Assembly (NCBI GenBank): GCA_024684815.1 | Contig: JAIKWL010000006.1 | Span: 1-60,043 of the forward strand | DNA: 60,043 nt | Source of the DNA: Saccharofermentans sp. | GTDB taxonomy: Bacteria > Bacillota > Clostridia > Saccharofermentanales > Saccharofermentanaceae | Direction of reading: 5' to 3' | In this document: positions 17,043-26,050 of the stretch, piece after piece | Position numbering within the stretch: the first letter of the stretch is position 1 | Layout: each line of letters opens with the position of its first letter | The notes under the pieces: model-generated | What the model was told of the DNA's origin: nothing | What the model saw: the letters and a program-made list of their open reading frames with translations, nothing else | Database searches by the model: none | Position numbers and translations under genes: made by a program

Positions 17043-18614
17043 GTGCCAGAAGTATCGTTATACTTTGTAATAATCACGGGCGTTGTTGGTCTTATTCTGG
17101 GTATAGCTATAACAGCAGTTTATTTTAGATCCGGTATTTCAGGTGAACAAAAAAGACTTGCTGAGGACATTGCCAAATCTAAGGAGGAAAGCAATGTACT
17201 TCTCGCAAATGCACAGAAGGAAGCGGAGAACAACAAGCGTGATTTGCTTTTGCAGGCGAAGGAAGAAGTCTCTCGTGTACGTTCCGAATTGGAGCGTGAA
17301 GCAAGAGAGAAGAAACAGGAACTTGCAAAAGAGCGCAATAAGCTCGAGCAGAAGGAAGAAAATATCAGCCGTATTGAAGCAAATTGTGAGCGCAAGCAGG
17401 AGGAGATCGAGAGACGTCAGCAGAACGTTGCCGAACTCGAAGCCAGAGCCAAGGATTACGAGCAGCGTAAGAAGACTGAACTCGAAAGGGTATCCGGTCT
17501 TACAGTTGCAGATGCCAGAAGCCTGGTGCTTGATGAAGCAAAGCGTGAATATACACACGATATGGCCTTAATGCTCAAGCAGATGGAAGAGAAAACTAAG
17601 CAGGATGCTGATAAGGTCGCCAAGGACATTATCGTTAATGCAATTCAGCGTTATGCATCCGACTACGTCTCTGAGGTCACTGTATCGGTTGTTAATCTCC
17701 CTAATGACGAGATGAAGGGTAGAATCATCGGTCGTGAGGGACGTAATATCAGAGCAATCGAAACGATTACGGGCGTCGATCTTATTATCGACGATACTCC
17801 TGAAGCAATCGTTCTTTCATCGTTCGATCCCATCAGAAGAGAGATCGCAAGACTTACGATTGAAAGACTTGTTGCGGACGGAAGGATCCATCCGGCCAGA
17901 ATCGAGGAGATGGCCGGTAAGGCAAAGAAGGAACTCAATCAGACTATCAAGTCCGAAGGCGAGAAGGCTGCTTTTGATACCGGTGTTATGAATCTGCATC
18001 CGGAACTTATCAAGCTTTTAGGCCGTCTTCATTACCGCACATCGTACGGACAGAACGTACTGCAGCATTCGATTGAAGTATCCTGGATAGCTGCAATGAT
18101 GGCGGACGAATTGGGACTTGACAGTAATCTTGCAAGGCGCGGCGGTCTTTTGCATGATATCGGTAAAGCTGTTGATTTTGAGCAGGAAGGAACACATATC
18201 CAGCTCGGTGTCGATATAGCAAAGAAATATCATGAGAGTCCCGCGGTCATCAACTGCATTGAGGCACATCACGGAGATGTTGAGCCTCTTACGGCAGAGG
18301 CAGTATTAGTAGCCGCAGCTGATGCTATTTCAGCAGCCAGGCCCGGTGCAAGAAGAGAGAATCTCGAGACATACATCAAGAGGATCGAAAAGCTTGAAGA
18401 GATTGCAACAAGCTTTGAAGGTGTAGAGAAGAGCTTCGCCATTCAGGCGGGCAGAGAGATTCGTGTTATCGTGTCACCTGACAAGGTTTCAGATGATGAG
18501 ATGACTCTTAAAGCACGTGATATCTGCAAGAAGATTGAGGATGAACTCGATTATCCCGGTCAGATCAAAGTGAATGTCATCAGAGAGACGAGGGCAACTG
18601 ACGTTGCTAAATAA
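17043..18614 (+). CDS. rny: Ribonuclease Y
   Basis: This 523-residue membrane-bound endoribonuclease starts mRNA turnover in Firmicutes. I chose the GTG at 17043 because GGAGGTG lies nine bases before it and the product then begins directly with the membrane segment ([20 protein letters not shown]), as in Bacillus (520 residues). A long coiled coil (about 30-190) is followed by a KH domain with [15 protein letters not shown] near residue 220 and an HD domain with the metal pair in [14 protein letters not shown] near residue 368. The reading frame extends upstream to 16977 but without a ribosome site. In many Firmicutes ymdB follows at once; here two repeat-protein genes intervene. Confidence 0.95.
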   Translation: MPEVSLYFVIITGVVGLILGIAITAVYFRSGISGEQKRLAEDIAKSKEESNVLLANAQKEAENNKRDLLLQAKEEVSRVRSELEREAREKKQELAKERNKLEQKEENISRIEANCERKQEEIERRQQNVAELEARAKDYEQRKKTELERVSGLTVADARSLVLDEAKREYTHDMALMLKQMEEKTKQDADKVAKDIIVNAIQRYASDYVSEVTVSVVNLPNDEMKGRIIGREGRNIRAIETITGVDLIIDDTPEAIVLSSFDPIRREIARLTIERLVADGRIHPARIEEMAGKAKKELNQTIKSEGEKAAFDTGVMNLHPELIKLLGRLHYRTSYGQNVLQHSIEVSWIAAMMADELGLDSNLARRGGLLHDIGKAVDFEQEGTHIQLGVDIAKKYHESPAVINCIEAHHGDVEPLTAEAVLVAAADAISAARPGARRENLETYIKRIEKLEEIATSFEGVEKSFAIQAGREIRVIVSPDKVSDDEMTLKARDICKKIEDELDYPGQIKVNVIRETRATDVAK

Positions 18615-18677
18615 TTATTGATCACTGTTATATATATTTATTTAACACGTTAGTATCATCGTTCAGAACAAAAAATC

Positions 18678-18724
18678 AGGACCTTTAGTTCACATCGAAA
18701 GATGTTGACTGAAGGTCCTTTTTG
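18678..18724 (+). terminator. Terminator after rny
   Basis: AGGACCTT (18678-18685) pairs with AAGGTCCT (18712-18719), with further pairing inside (AGTT...TTGACT region), followed by TTTTTG. Confidence 0.75.
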
Positions 18725-18760
18725 TTTGTGCTTTTTCGCTTTGAAGGAATAGAAATGATT

Positions 18761-19078
18761 TTATCCTACCGCTTTTTCTGTTCTGCCGCCCGGATTCATG
18801 CAGACACCGTTGGCATCGAAATCATAGTACTTTCCGTTGATCAGGAAATCTGTTGTGTTGCTGACCATATAAGGTGAGAAGGTCTGGTTTTTAAAGTAGT
18901 ACCATTTTCCGCCATCAGATTTCCAGCTGTTTTTTACATAGTTCTTACTGTCAGTGTAATAACGCCAACCTGAGGAAGTCTGCTGTCAGCCTGTACTGTC
19001 AGCCATTACGTTTGCCGGAATAAAAGACAACATCATGGCTACTGTGAAGACGGATGCAATGATCTTTTTGATATTCAT
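18761..19078 (-). pseudogene. Nonsense-mutated secreted YDFD-family protein
   Basis: The frame encodes a signal peptide (MNIKKIIASVFTVAMMLSF...NVMA) followed by DSTG and then TGA, after which the same frame stays open for 75 codons. In the intact paralog at 52,927 the matching residue after DSTG is Trp (DSTGWKG), so a single TGG-to-TGA change explains the stop. The rest reads SGWRYYTDSKNYVKNSW, one GGKWYYF repeat and the family's closing motif YYDFDANGVCMNPGGR. Full length would be 105 residues, a minimal version of the family: export signal, one wall-binding repeat and the end motif. It could be a recent pseudogene or, less likely, a sequencing error. A ribosome site (AGAGAGG) is still present. 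Confidence 0.75.
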
Positions 19079-19174
19079 AAGTAAAACCTCTCTGAGTTTT
19101 TTTATCATATTATCAGAATATATGACTGAGACAAACCGACAGAACAATAATCCGTTTTCATTTGGCGAACTGTG

Positions 19175-19209
19175 CAAAAAGAGGCTGTCTCATTATAATT
19201 GAGACAGCC
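19175..19209 (-). terminator. Terminator of the repeat-protein gene at 19,241
   Basis: Read leftward, GGCTGTCTC and GAGACAGCC (19209-19201 with 19191-19183) form a perfect nine-pair stem followed by TCTTTTT. Confidence 0.8.
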
Positions 19210-19240
19210 CCGTTCAGTTTAACAATTTAAGGTTTGCTGA

Positions 19241-20473
19241 TTACTTATAAGTAGATCTTCCGCTTGGATTTGTGCAAACACCGTTCTTGTCAAAATCATA
19301 GTACAGCTTGTTAATGTAAACGCCTGTGCGGTTCATAATCATAGCGCAGCCGTAAACGCTGGCACTTCCGAAATAATACCACTTGCCGCCGGACTGGAGC
19401 CACTGCTCTTCATATGCAGCACCGTCAGAGCCGCAGAAGATCCAGTATTCGTCAAAATAAGACTTCTCGTTCAGCTTGATCCAACCGGTCTGCATTGCTC
19501 CGCTTCCGTTGAAATAATAAAGCTTCTTGCCGATATAGTGGGGACCTGTATACATTTCACCGTTAGTAGTATCGAAGTAATACCACTTGCCGCTGATCTG
19601 CTTCCAGCCCTTGACCAGACTGCCATTGGTATCAAAGTAATACCATGCGTTTTCTGTCTGTGACCAACCTGATTTAGCTGAACTTCCGCTCGGATTCTTG
19701 CACGCACCGGACTTATCGAATGCATAGGACTTGCCGCCGATATTATAGCTTGATGTGTCAGCGATCATCTTGCATGCAGCATCAAAATAATACCACTTGC
19801 CGTTTTCCTTATACCATTCGCTTCTGTAAGCTTTACCGCTCTTACCGAAGAGCATCCAGTAAGATTCATTGGCTCTGACCCATTTGTAGGTCTCATAATG
19901 ACCGTTCTTATCAAAGCAGTATGTATCGCCGTTGTTGTCTTTGCAGATACCGTAGCTCATAAGACCCAAATGATAAACATCTGTGGAGTTGGAGCCGTCT
20001 TCAAAGAAATACCACTTGCCGCCGACTGTTTTCCAGCCGGTGTATGCTGCACCGTCACTGCCGACATAACGCCAGTCTTCGAGATTAGTGAACTGATACC
20101 ATGTCGAGTCTGTGGTTCCTGTTTCCTTAATGAATTTTTTGACTTCTTGTGAATAATAGGACAAGCCGCAGTCGATCCATTTGTTTGTTTCCATAGCTCC
20201 GTTTGCATCGAAGTGATAGAGCGTGGATTTACCATTGCCATACTCTCTGACCCAGGTGTTCATATAAGCATAACCGCTATAATCGAAAAGGTACCATTTA
20301 CCGCCGATCTGTTTCCAGTCATGCTTGACGTACTCTGTTGAGGCTGTGTAATAGCGCCATTTTCCTGTTTCTTCTTCCTTCCAGCCGGTTCCTGCAGCAA
20401 ATGCTGTTGAAGCAAATGATGTTATGATAACAACAGCTGTAAGGACAGACGCTAAGATTTTCTTAACTCCCAT
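19241..20473 (-). CDS. Secreted cell-wall-binding repeat protein, YDFD family
   Basis: The 410-residue protein has a signal peptide (MGVKKILASVLTAVVIITSFASTAFA) and then nothing but choline-binding-like repeats of about 20 residues (W-K-x-I-GGKWYYF, GSGAMQTGW). Longer inserts such as YVGSDGAAYTGWKTVGGKWYFFEDGS are shared with the paralogs at 42,658 and 52,927. Two segments carry the signature Y-x-FDK-x-G-x-C-x-NPSG (near residues 250 and 400), the second at the very end. No catalytic domain is present, so it is likely a surface-bound structural or adhesive protein. GGGAGG precedes the ATG. It lies between rny and ymdB, where no gene is expected. Confidence 0.85.
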   Translation of the reverse strand: MGVKKILASVLTAVVIITSFASTAFAAGTGWKEEETGKWRYYTASTEYVKHDWKQIGGKWYLFDYSGYAYMNTWVREYGNGKSTLYHFDANGAMETNKWIDCGLSYYSQEVKKFIKETGTTDSTWYQFTNLEDWRYVGSDGAAYTGWKTVGGKWYFFEDGSNSTDVYHLGLMSYGICKDNNGDTYCFDKNGHYETYKWVRANESYWMLFGKSGKAYRSEWYKENGKWYYFDAACKMIADTSSYNIGGKSYAFDKSGACKNPSGSSAKSGWSQTENAWYYFDTNGSLVKGWKQISGKWYYFDTTNGEMYTGPHYIGKKLYYFNGSGAMQTGWIKLNEKSYFDEYWIFCGSDGAAYEEQWLQSGGKWYYFGSASVYGCAMIMNRTGVYINKLYYDFDKNGVCTNPSGRSTYK

Positions 20474-20710
20474 AAAGTGAAACCTCCCTTTAAATATGTA
20501 AATCTTATTGTAGCAGAATAAATAAGCAGATGTTACCCAAATATCAATTTATTTGTAGAATATCGATACTAAAGTGTTTTGGAATTGAGAATAATCCCCG
20601 GCATTCAGACAGATGTCAGAAGATTATAGTCAGTTTTTGCTTTTCCTTTCATGAACGCATAAGTTTTGCTATAATTTAAAAATAATAAATATAATTTGGA
20701 GGGTTTTGCT
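20474..20710. other. Divergent intergenic region with ymdB promoter
   Basis: This 237-base gap holds the leftward ribosome site of the repeat-protein gene and, rightward, a TATAAT at 20670-20675 preceded by TG (extended -10) with a poor -35 box. GGAGGG at 20698-20703 serves ymdB. Confidence 0.4.
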
Positions 20711-21493
20711 TTGAGAGTTTGCTTCGTTGGCGATATTGTCGGTTTTGTCGGCCGCAGAGCTTTCAAAACAGTGATGCCCGGTTTTCTTAAGAGAAATTCT
20801 ATTGATTGCTGTATAGTCAATGCCGAGAACAGCGTTCACGGTCTCGGCGCTTCTATCAATATTTTGAGGGAACTTGAAGCTTCCGGAGCTGATCTGTTTA
20901 CGATGGGCAACCACACGTTTTCCAACAGGGAATTCATAAGCCAGATATCCAAGGTACAGAACCTTGCCAGACCTGCTAATGTCAGTCCGTCATGGCCGGG
21001 TAACGATTACTGCATCTTTGAAAAGAACGGTGAGAGATTAGGTGTTTTTAACCTTTTGGGACAGGTATATGCCAATGTACTTCCCGATAATCCGTTCCCC
21101 TGTGCCGACAGGATAGTGGACAGGCTTAAGAGGGTTGAGGAATGCAATACGGTAGTCCTTGATTTCCATTGTGATGCCACTTCCGAAAAGTGTGCGATGG
21201 GTTATTACCTTGACGGTAAAGTGTCTGTTGTTGCAGGAACTCATACCCATGTCCAGACTGCTGATGACATGATTCTGCCTCAGGGTACCGGATATATTAC
21301 TGACTGCGGAATGTGCGGAGCGAAGGAATCGGTGCTCGGCATGGATATAGAGACGTCGCTTAAGAGGCTTGCATATAAGCTCCCGGCAAAGTACGAGCCT
21401 GCTGACGGAGAGGGATTTGTGTGTGGAATTGTTTTCGAGACTGATAAAAACGGAAGGTGTACCGAGATAAGACGGTTCTGTGAATATGAGTGA
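20711..21493 (+). CDS. ymdB: YmdB-family metallophosphoesterase
   Basis: The product (260 residues from the TTG at 20711) belongs to the YmdB/TIGR00282 phosphodiesterases, which hydrolyse 2',3'-cyclic nucleotides and influence biofilm and motility decisions in Bacillus. Metal-binding motifs are FVGDIVG at the start, NAENS near 34, GNHTFSN near 65, DFHCDATSEK near 150 and GTHTHVQTAD near 177. I chose the TTG at 20711 because GGAGGG lies seven bases upstream and RVCFVGDIVG is the usual N-terminus; the frame also has an upstream TTG inside the ribosome site. It begins the second housekeeping operon. Confidence 0.92.
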   Translation: MRVCFVGDIVGFVGRRAFKTVMPGFLKRNSIDCCIVNAENSVHGLGASINILRELEASGADLFTMGNHTFSNREFISQISKVQNLARPANVSPSWPGNDYCIFEKNGERLGVFNLLGQVYANVLPDNPFPCADRIVDRLKRVEECNTVVLDFHCDATSEKCAMGYYLDGKVSVVAGTHTHVQTADDMILPQGTGYITDCGMCGAKESVLGMDIETSLKRLAYKLPAKYEPADGEGFVCGIVFETDKNGRCTEIRRFCEYE

Positions 21494-22091
21494 TAATGTT
21501 GAGAAGAAGAGCACAGCGACAGGTTTGGATGTTTGTGTCTTTTATGTTTTTTTGTTTATTTTTCTGGTAATAGCCGATCAGTTCATTAAGAAGATCATCG
21601 TAGATAATATCGATTATGGCGGGCAGATAGATGTGATAAAGAATTTCTTTTCGCTTTATTATGTCCGTAATACCGGCAGTGCTTTTTCTCTTTTCGCTGA
21701 TAAAGCCTGGGGCATATATTTCCTGACAGGAATATCTGTTGTTCTGGGAATAGTTATCTTCATCCTGATGATCATAGCTTCAAGGAGCAGGATGAAGCTT
21801 ATATCGCTGGCATTTTGTCTTCTGTCTTCCGGAGCGGTGGGAAATCTTATTGACCGTGTGCGCCTTAGGTATGTTATTGACTATTTAAGATTTGATTTCG
21901 GCAGCTACACATTTCCGATATTTAATTTTGCCGATATCTGCGCAGTAGTCGGAACGATACTTCTTATCGGAATAATACTTATTGCCTCCAAATACTTTGA
22001 GGATTTCTGGAATATCCTTTTTAAGAAAAAAGGAAAGACCAAAAAAGAGGTTCATGAAAAGGAAACCTGCGAAGATGCCGATCGAATCTAA
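21486..22091 (+). CDS. lspA: Lipoprotein signal peptidase II
   Basis: This membrane aspartic protease of about 201 residues cleaves prolipoproteins after lipidation. Four membrane segments are visible. The catalytic aspartates are in GAVGNLIDRVRL and FPIFNFADICAVVG, both hallmark motifs, and YVRNTGSAFSLF near residue 60 is also conserved. The gene overlaps ymdB; the start may be the GTG at 21480 or ATG at 21486, neither with a strong ribosome site. The last 25 residues are a charged tail. Confidence 0.95.
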   Translation: MSDNVEKKSTATGLDVCVFYVFLFIFLVIADQFIKKIIVDNIDYGGQIDVIKNFFSLYYVRNTGSAFSLFADKAWGIYFLTGISVVLGIVIFILMIIASRSRMKLISLAFCLLSSGAVGNLIDRVRLRYVIDYLRFDFGSYTFPIFNFADICAVVGTILLIGIILIASKYFEDFWNILFKKKGKTKKEVHEKETCEDADRI

Positions 22092-22995
22092 GACTTGTGA
22101 CAGTGACGGAATCAGGCTTGATGCCTTTATTACCGGAGTGTTCGGCACTTCATATTCCAGAACGTTTTATAAGCGCCTGATAGATGACGGCAAAGTAAGT
22201 GTTAACGGTAAAGTAATAACCAAAGCAGGAACAAAGCTTTCTTCCGGCGACATTGTTGAAGCCGATATTCCGGAACCGGTTGAGGATAAGTCGTTCGAAG
22301 CACAGGATATACCTCTTGATATCGTTTATGAGGATTCGGATCTTTTGGTTATCAACAAACCGCAGGGGATGGTCGTTCATCCTGCTGCTGGTCACTATGA
22401 GGGAACCTTGGTCAATGCGCTGCTTTCTCACTGCAAGGATGAATTGTCGGATATCAACGGTGTCTTAAGACCCGGAATAGTTCACAGGATCGATAAGGAT
22501 ACCTCAGGGCTTATGCTGGCCTGCAAGAATAACCCCACTCATATGAAATTAGCCGATATGCTCTCCAGGCACGAGATAGTTCGTGAATACAGAGCTCTTG
22601 TATATGGTGTTATAAAGGAAGACAGAGGAACTGTCGATGCGCCCATAGGAAGATCAGCAAATGACAGGCGTAAGATGGCCGTTAATAAAGACGGAAAACA
22701 GGCAGTGACTCATTTTGAAGTGATCGAGAGATTAGGCGAGATAACCGACGTCAAGTTGATACTTGAGACGGGTAGGACTCATCAGATAAGGGTTCACATG
22801 GCTTATATCGGGCATCCTGTTGTCGGAGATCCTGTTTATGCTCCGCGCCGCAAGAACTACGGACTTACAGGACAGGCTCTGCACAGCAAGGCTATTACTT
22901 TTGTTCATCCCGGAACAGGCGAGACTATGCATTTTGAGACAGAATTGCCTGAGTACTACACCGCAGTGCTTAACAGTTTTAAAGCTCAATGTTGA
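22075..22995 (+). CDS. rluD: RluD-type pseudouridine synthase
   Basis: The roughly 306-residue enzyme has an N-terminal S4 domain (IRLDAFITGVF...VSVNGKVITKAGTKLSSGDIVEADI) and a synthase domain with the catalytic aspartate in GIVHRIDKDTSGLML near residue 135 and LETGRTHQIRVHMAYIGHPVVGDPVY near residue 225. This is the layout of RluD, which modifies helix 69 of 23S rRNA. It overlaps lspA, so the start is uncertain: 22054 and 22075 are both ATG codons; AAGG sits at a better distance from 22075. LspA followed by RluD is a common pair. Confidence 0.92.
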   Translation: MPIESKTCDSDGIRLDAFITGVFGTSYSRTFYKRLIDDGKVSVNGKVITKAGTKLSSGDIVEADIPEPVEDKSFEAQDIPLDIVYEDSDLLVINKPQGMVVHPAAGHYEGTLVNALLSHCKDELSDINGVLRPGIVHRIDKDTSGLMLACKNNPTHMKLADMLSRHEIVREYRALVYGVIKEDRGTVDAPIGRSANDRRKMAVNKDGKQAVTHFEVIERLGEITDVKLILETGRTHQIRVHMAYIGHPVVGDPVYAPRRKNYGLTGQALHSKAITFVHPGTGETMHFETELPEYYTAVLNSFKAQC

Positions 22996-23041
22996 CGTGA
23001 TAATTAAATAGCATAATAATTCTTAAATAAGGAGCGTATAT

Positions 23042-23974
23042 TTGGAAGAAAGAATCGAACAGCTTAGAAATTCCGCACAGACTGCAGGCGTTTATGCAAC
23101 AAGGATCGCTGATTCTTTCGGCGTGGATATTGAACACGACGGGAGCGGTTTTGTTTTGTCGGGAGATACAAAAGATGTCCTGACAGCAAAAGATGCTTTT
23201 ATTGCCCTTGATAAGTTATCTGTTGATTCCGATATCGATGATACCGATATCACATATCTCATTAATATTGCAAAAGACGGCAGGCTCGAGGACTTCCTTA
23301 AGACATCCGATGAAGTGTTTTATATGACACCTTCCGGACGAGCTGTCAAGCCGAGGACTTTAGGTCAGAGACTTTATGTTGATTCTCTCAAACAGGCTGA
23401 ACTCGTTATCTGTTCAGGCCCAGCAGGAACCGGTAAGACGTTCCTTGGTGTGGCTATGGCCGTCAAAGCTTTAAAGAGCAGGGAAGTATCGAGGATAATC
23501 CTCACAAGACCGGCTGTTGAAGCTGGTGAGAAGTTAGGCTTTCTTCCCGGAGATATCGAGGAAAAAGTCAATCCTTATATGCGTCCGATATATGATGCAC
23601 TCTCGGCACTTTTAGGGCAGGAGATGTTCGAACGTTATTACGATAAGGGTGTCATTGAAGTATCACCTCTTGCATTTATGAGAGGCAGAAATCTTGATGA
23701 CTGTTTTGTACTGCTCGATGAGGCTCAGAATACTACTCCCGAGCAGATGAAAATGTTCCTTACAAGACTCGGAGTAAACTGCAGGGCATGTGTTTGCGGT
23801 GACTTTACGCAGATCGACCTGCCGAAAGGATATGACAACGGACTTAAGGATGCTATTACGATATTAAGGGGTGTCGAAGGAATAAAGATAGTAAGCCTCA
23901 ATGATACTGATATAGTCAGGAACAGCCTTGTTGCAAGGATCGTTAAGGCTTATGAGAATGCTAAGCAAAGGTGA
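23042..23974 (+). CDS. phoH: PhoH-family ATPase
   Basis: The 310-residue protein is the PhoH (PhoL) type that lies before pgpH and ybeY in Firmicutes and is linked to RNA metabolism. A KH-like N-terminal region (1-100) precedes the P-loop GPAGTGKTFLGVAMAVKAL near residue 122; Walker B is FVLLDEAQNTTPEQMKMFLTRLG near residue 225. The start is TTG with GGAG seven bases upstream. The next gene begins four bases after its stop. Confidence 0.94.
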   Translation: MEERIEQLRNSAQTAGVYATRIADSFGVDIEHDGSGFVLSGDTKDVLTAKDAFIALDKLSVDSDIDDTDITYLINIAKDGRLEDFLKTSDEVFYMTPSGRAVKPRTLGQRLYVDSLKQAELVICSGPAGTGKTFLGVAMAVKALKSREVSRIILTRPAVEAGEKLGFLPGDIEEKVNPYMRPIYDALSALLGQEMFERYYDKGVIEVSPLAFMRGRNLDDCFVLLDEAQNTTPEQMKMFLTRLGVNCRACVCGDFTQIDLPKGYDNGLKDAITILRGVEGIKIVSLNDTDIVRNSLVARIVKAYENAKQR

Positions 23975-23977
23975 TGT

Positions 23978-26050
23978 ATGAGCAGTAACAAGTCTTCAAA
24001 ACCAAGATTCCATCAGATCATTTCGTTGGCGCTTGCTGCGCTTACGATCATTTTTCTGGTTTTCTACGGATCACTTCCCGTGAGCTACGATTATGAAGTC
24101 GGTTCTATTGCAAGCCAGGATATTTATGCTCCGAGAACCTTTGCTGATACATATGAGACTCAGAGAAGAGCGATCAGAGCTAAGGATATGAGTGCTGATA
24201 TCTTTGTAAGATCCGATAAACAGGCGGAAGAATGTATTGCAAGAGTGGATGATTTCTTCGATCTTGCCGAACAGGTGCGTTCTAATATGACCAAGGTCTC
24301 GAGCAATCAGGCGCCGCTTACATATTCTGAAGCAGCATATCAGTTGTCTGTAAATGTCGAACAGACTTTAGGTGTCAGTTTTGAATCTGCTGATATTCAG
24401 CCTTTTTTCGAAATGAGCAGTACAACGTTTACATATATCAGGGAAAAGACAGTTGCTCTGGCTGAGCTCATCATGCTCGGTGACGTTAATGAAGAGATCT
24501 TAAATTCCAAGATCGAAGAACAGATCAATTCCTTCCGGGAAGCGAGCCCTTCTTATTCGAAGTTTTCCGATGCGATGTATATAGTATTGTCGTCGATCCT
24601 TGAACCTAATACCATTTACGACGAAAAGGCTACTGCAGACTCTGCAAACAACGCATATTCCGCTGTGTTAAATGAACCTGTCATGGTCGACAAGGGAACA
24701 AAGCTTGTAGAAGCAGGTGATATAGTTGATGAGCATATTTACAGCAACCTTGTTGAACTTGAGCTTATCAGAGAGTCATCTTTCAATTTTATTATCTTCC
24801 TGAGAGTAGCTATCTATGTTTTGATTATCTCTTCGTGCACACTGGTCTATATTAACATCGAGCGCAAGAAACTGAAGGTCATGACACCTGTTTTCTATAT
24901 GCTCGTTATAACATTCCTTATTACGGTTGCTGCTTCGCTGTATCTGTCCAGTCTTTCAACACTTTTAAGCATTGTAATATTCTTTGCGGCTGTCTGTGCC
25001 ACATATATCGGAACGCAAAACGGAATAATATTATCAGTAATTAATCTTCTGCTCATCTGGCCGATGTACGGATTTGATCCTGAGATGTTCTTCATCAATC
25101 TTATCGGCATCATTCTTTGTTCAATCTTTGCCGGAAGAACAGACAAGATAATCAATAATGCTGCCCTGATATTCTTCCCGACGATCGCGACTGTCGGAAC
25201 GAGTGTTGCATATAATTTCCTTATCGGTAATGCAAGGACAGAGTATCTGAATTCGATCGTATATACATTTGTAAGCTGTATTGCATCGCTGGTTGCTGCT
25301 ATCGGTCTTTCACCGATCTATGAACTTGTAAGCAATGCTGCATCACCGGTAAAGCTTATTGCTTTGAGCCAGCCCGGTCAGCATTTGCTTAAGCGCTTAT
25401 TCCTTGAGGCATCAGGAACTCATTCGCATTCCATGATGGTTGCCAATCTTGCGGACTCTGCTGCAGAAGCCATCGGTGCAGATTCGCTGCTCTGCAAAGT
25501 TGCCGCATATTATCACGATATCGGTAAGCTCGAAAACCCTGAGTATTTCACAGAGAACCAGCATGGCGGTGTTAATCCTCATGACAGATTAACAATTATG
25601 GAGAGTGTCGCTATCATTACCAAACATCCTGAAGACGGAGTTAAACTTGCCAAAAAGGAGAGACTTCCAAATGCGATCATCAAGATAATCGATGAGCACC
25701 ACGGAACGACTTATCCGTCTTATTTTTACCGCAAGGCTGTTGAGGATGCTAAGGCAAGAGGACTTGAACCTCCGGATGTAAACAACTTCAGATACAGAGG
25801 ACATATTCCTTCATCAAGAGAGTCTGCTATAGTCATGCTCGCGGATACCTGTGAAGCTGCTGTCAGATCGATGAAGACCAATGATGTCCAGAGTGCCGAG
25901 GATCTTATCCGTATGCTTATCAAAGATAAGATCGACCAGGATCAGCTCATCAATTCCGGTCTTTCTTTTGATGATATCGAGAAGATCGTTATCGCGTTCA
26001 AGCAGGTCTATGCCGGAGTCTTCCATGAAAGGATCAAATACCCTGAATGA
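23978..26050 (+). CDS. pgpH: 7TM-HD cyclic-di-AMP phosphodiesterase (PgpH type)
   Basis: The 690-residue membrane protein has one N-terminal membrane segment (about 13-31), an extracellular 7TMR-HDED sensor region (about 35-260), seven membrane helices (about 270-455) and a cytoplasmic HD domain. The HD metal ligands are visible in HSHSMMVANLADSAAEA and AAYYHDIGKLENP, then HEGD-type HHGT further on. PgpH enzymes cut cyclic di-AMP to pApA, which adjusts potassium and cell-wall homeostasis. It overlaps the next gene by four bases (ATGA). Confidence 0.93.
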   Translation: MSSNKSSKPRFHQIISLALAALTIIFLVFYGSLPVSYDYEVGSIASQDIYAPRTFADTYETQRRAIRAKDMSADIFVRSDKQAEECIARVDDFFDLAEQVRSNMTKVSSNQAPLTYSEAAYQLSVNVEQTLGVSFESADIQPFFEMSSTTFTYIREKTVALAELIMLGDVNEEILNSKIEEQINSFREASPSYSKFSDAMYIVLSSILEPNTIYDEKATADSANNAYSAVLNEPVMVDKGTKLVEAGDIVDEHIYSNLVELELIRESSFNFIIFLRVAIYVLIISSCTLVYINIERKKLKVMTPVFYMLVITFLITVAASLYLSSLSTLLSIVIFFAAVCATYIGTQNGIILSVINLLLIWPMYGFDPEMFFINLIGIILCSIFAGRTDKIINNAALIFFPTIATVGTSVAYNFLIGNARTEYLNSIVYTFVSCIASLVAAIGLSPIYELVSNAASPVKLIALSQPGQHLLKRLFLEASGTHSHSMMVANLADSAAEAIGADSLLCKVAAYYHDIGKLENPEYFTENQHGGVNPHDRLTIMESVAIITKHPEDGVKLAKKERLPNAIIKIIDEHHGTTYPSYFYRKAVEDAKARGLEPPDVNNFRYRGHIPSSRESAIVMLADTCEAAVRSMKTNDVQSAEDLIRMLIKDKIDQDQLINSGLSFDDIEKIVIAFKQVYAGVFHERIKYPE

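Noticed and set aside
17120-17558. Long frames on the minus strand within rny
   Set aside because: Shadow frames caused by the Lys/Glu-rich coiled coil of RNase Y.
18761-19078. TGA read as tryptophan (altered code)
   Set aside because: TGA ends many intact genes in the same window, for example yqeG and asp23, so a simple nonsense mutation is the better explanation.
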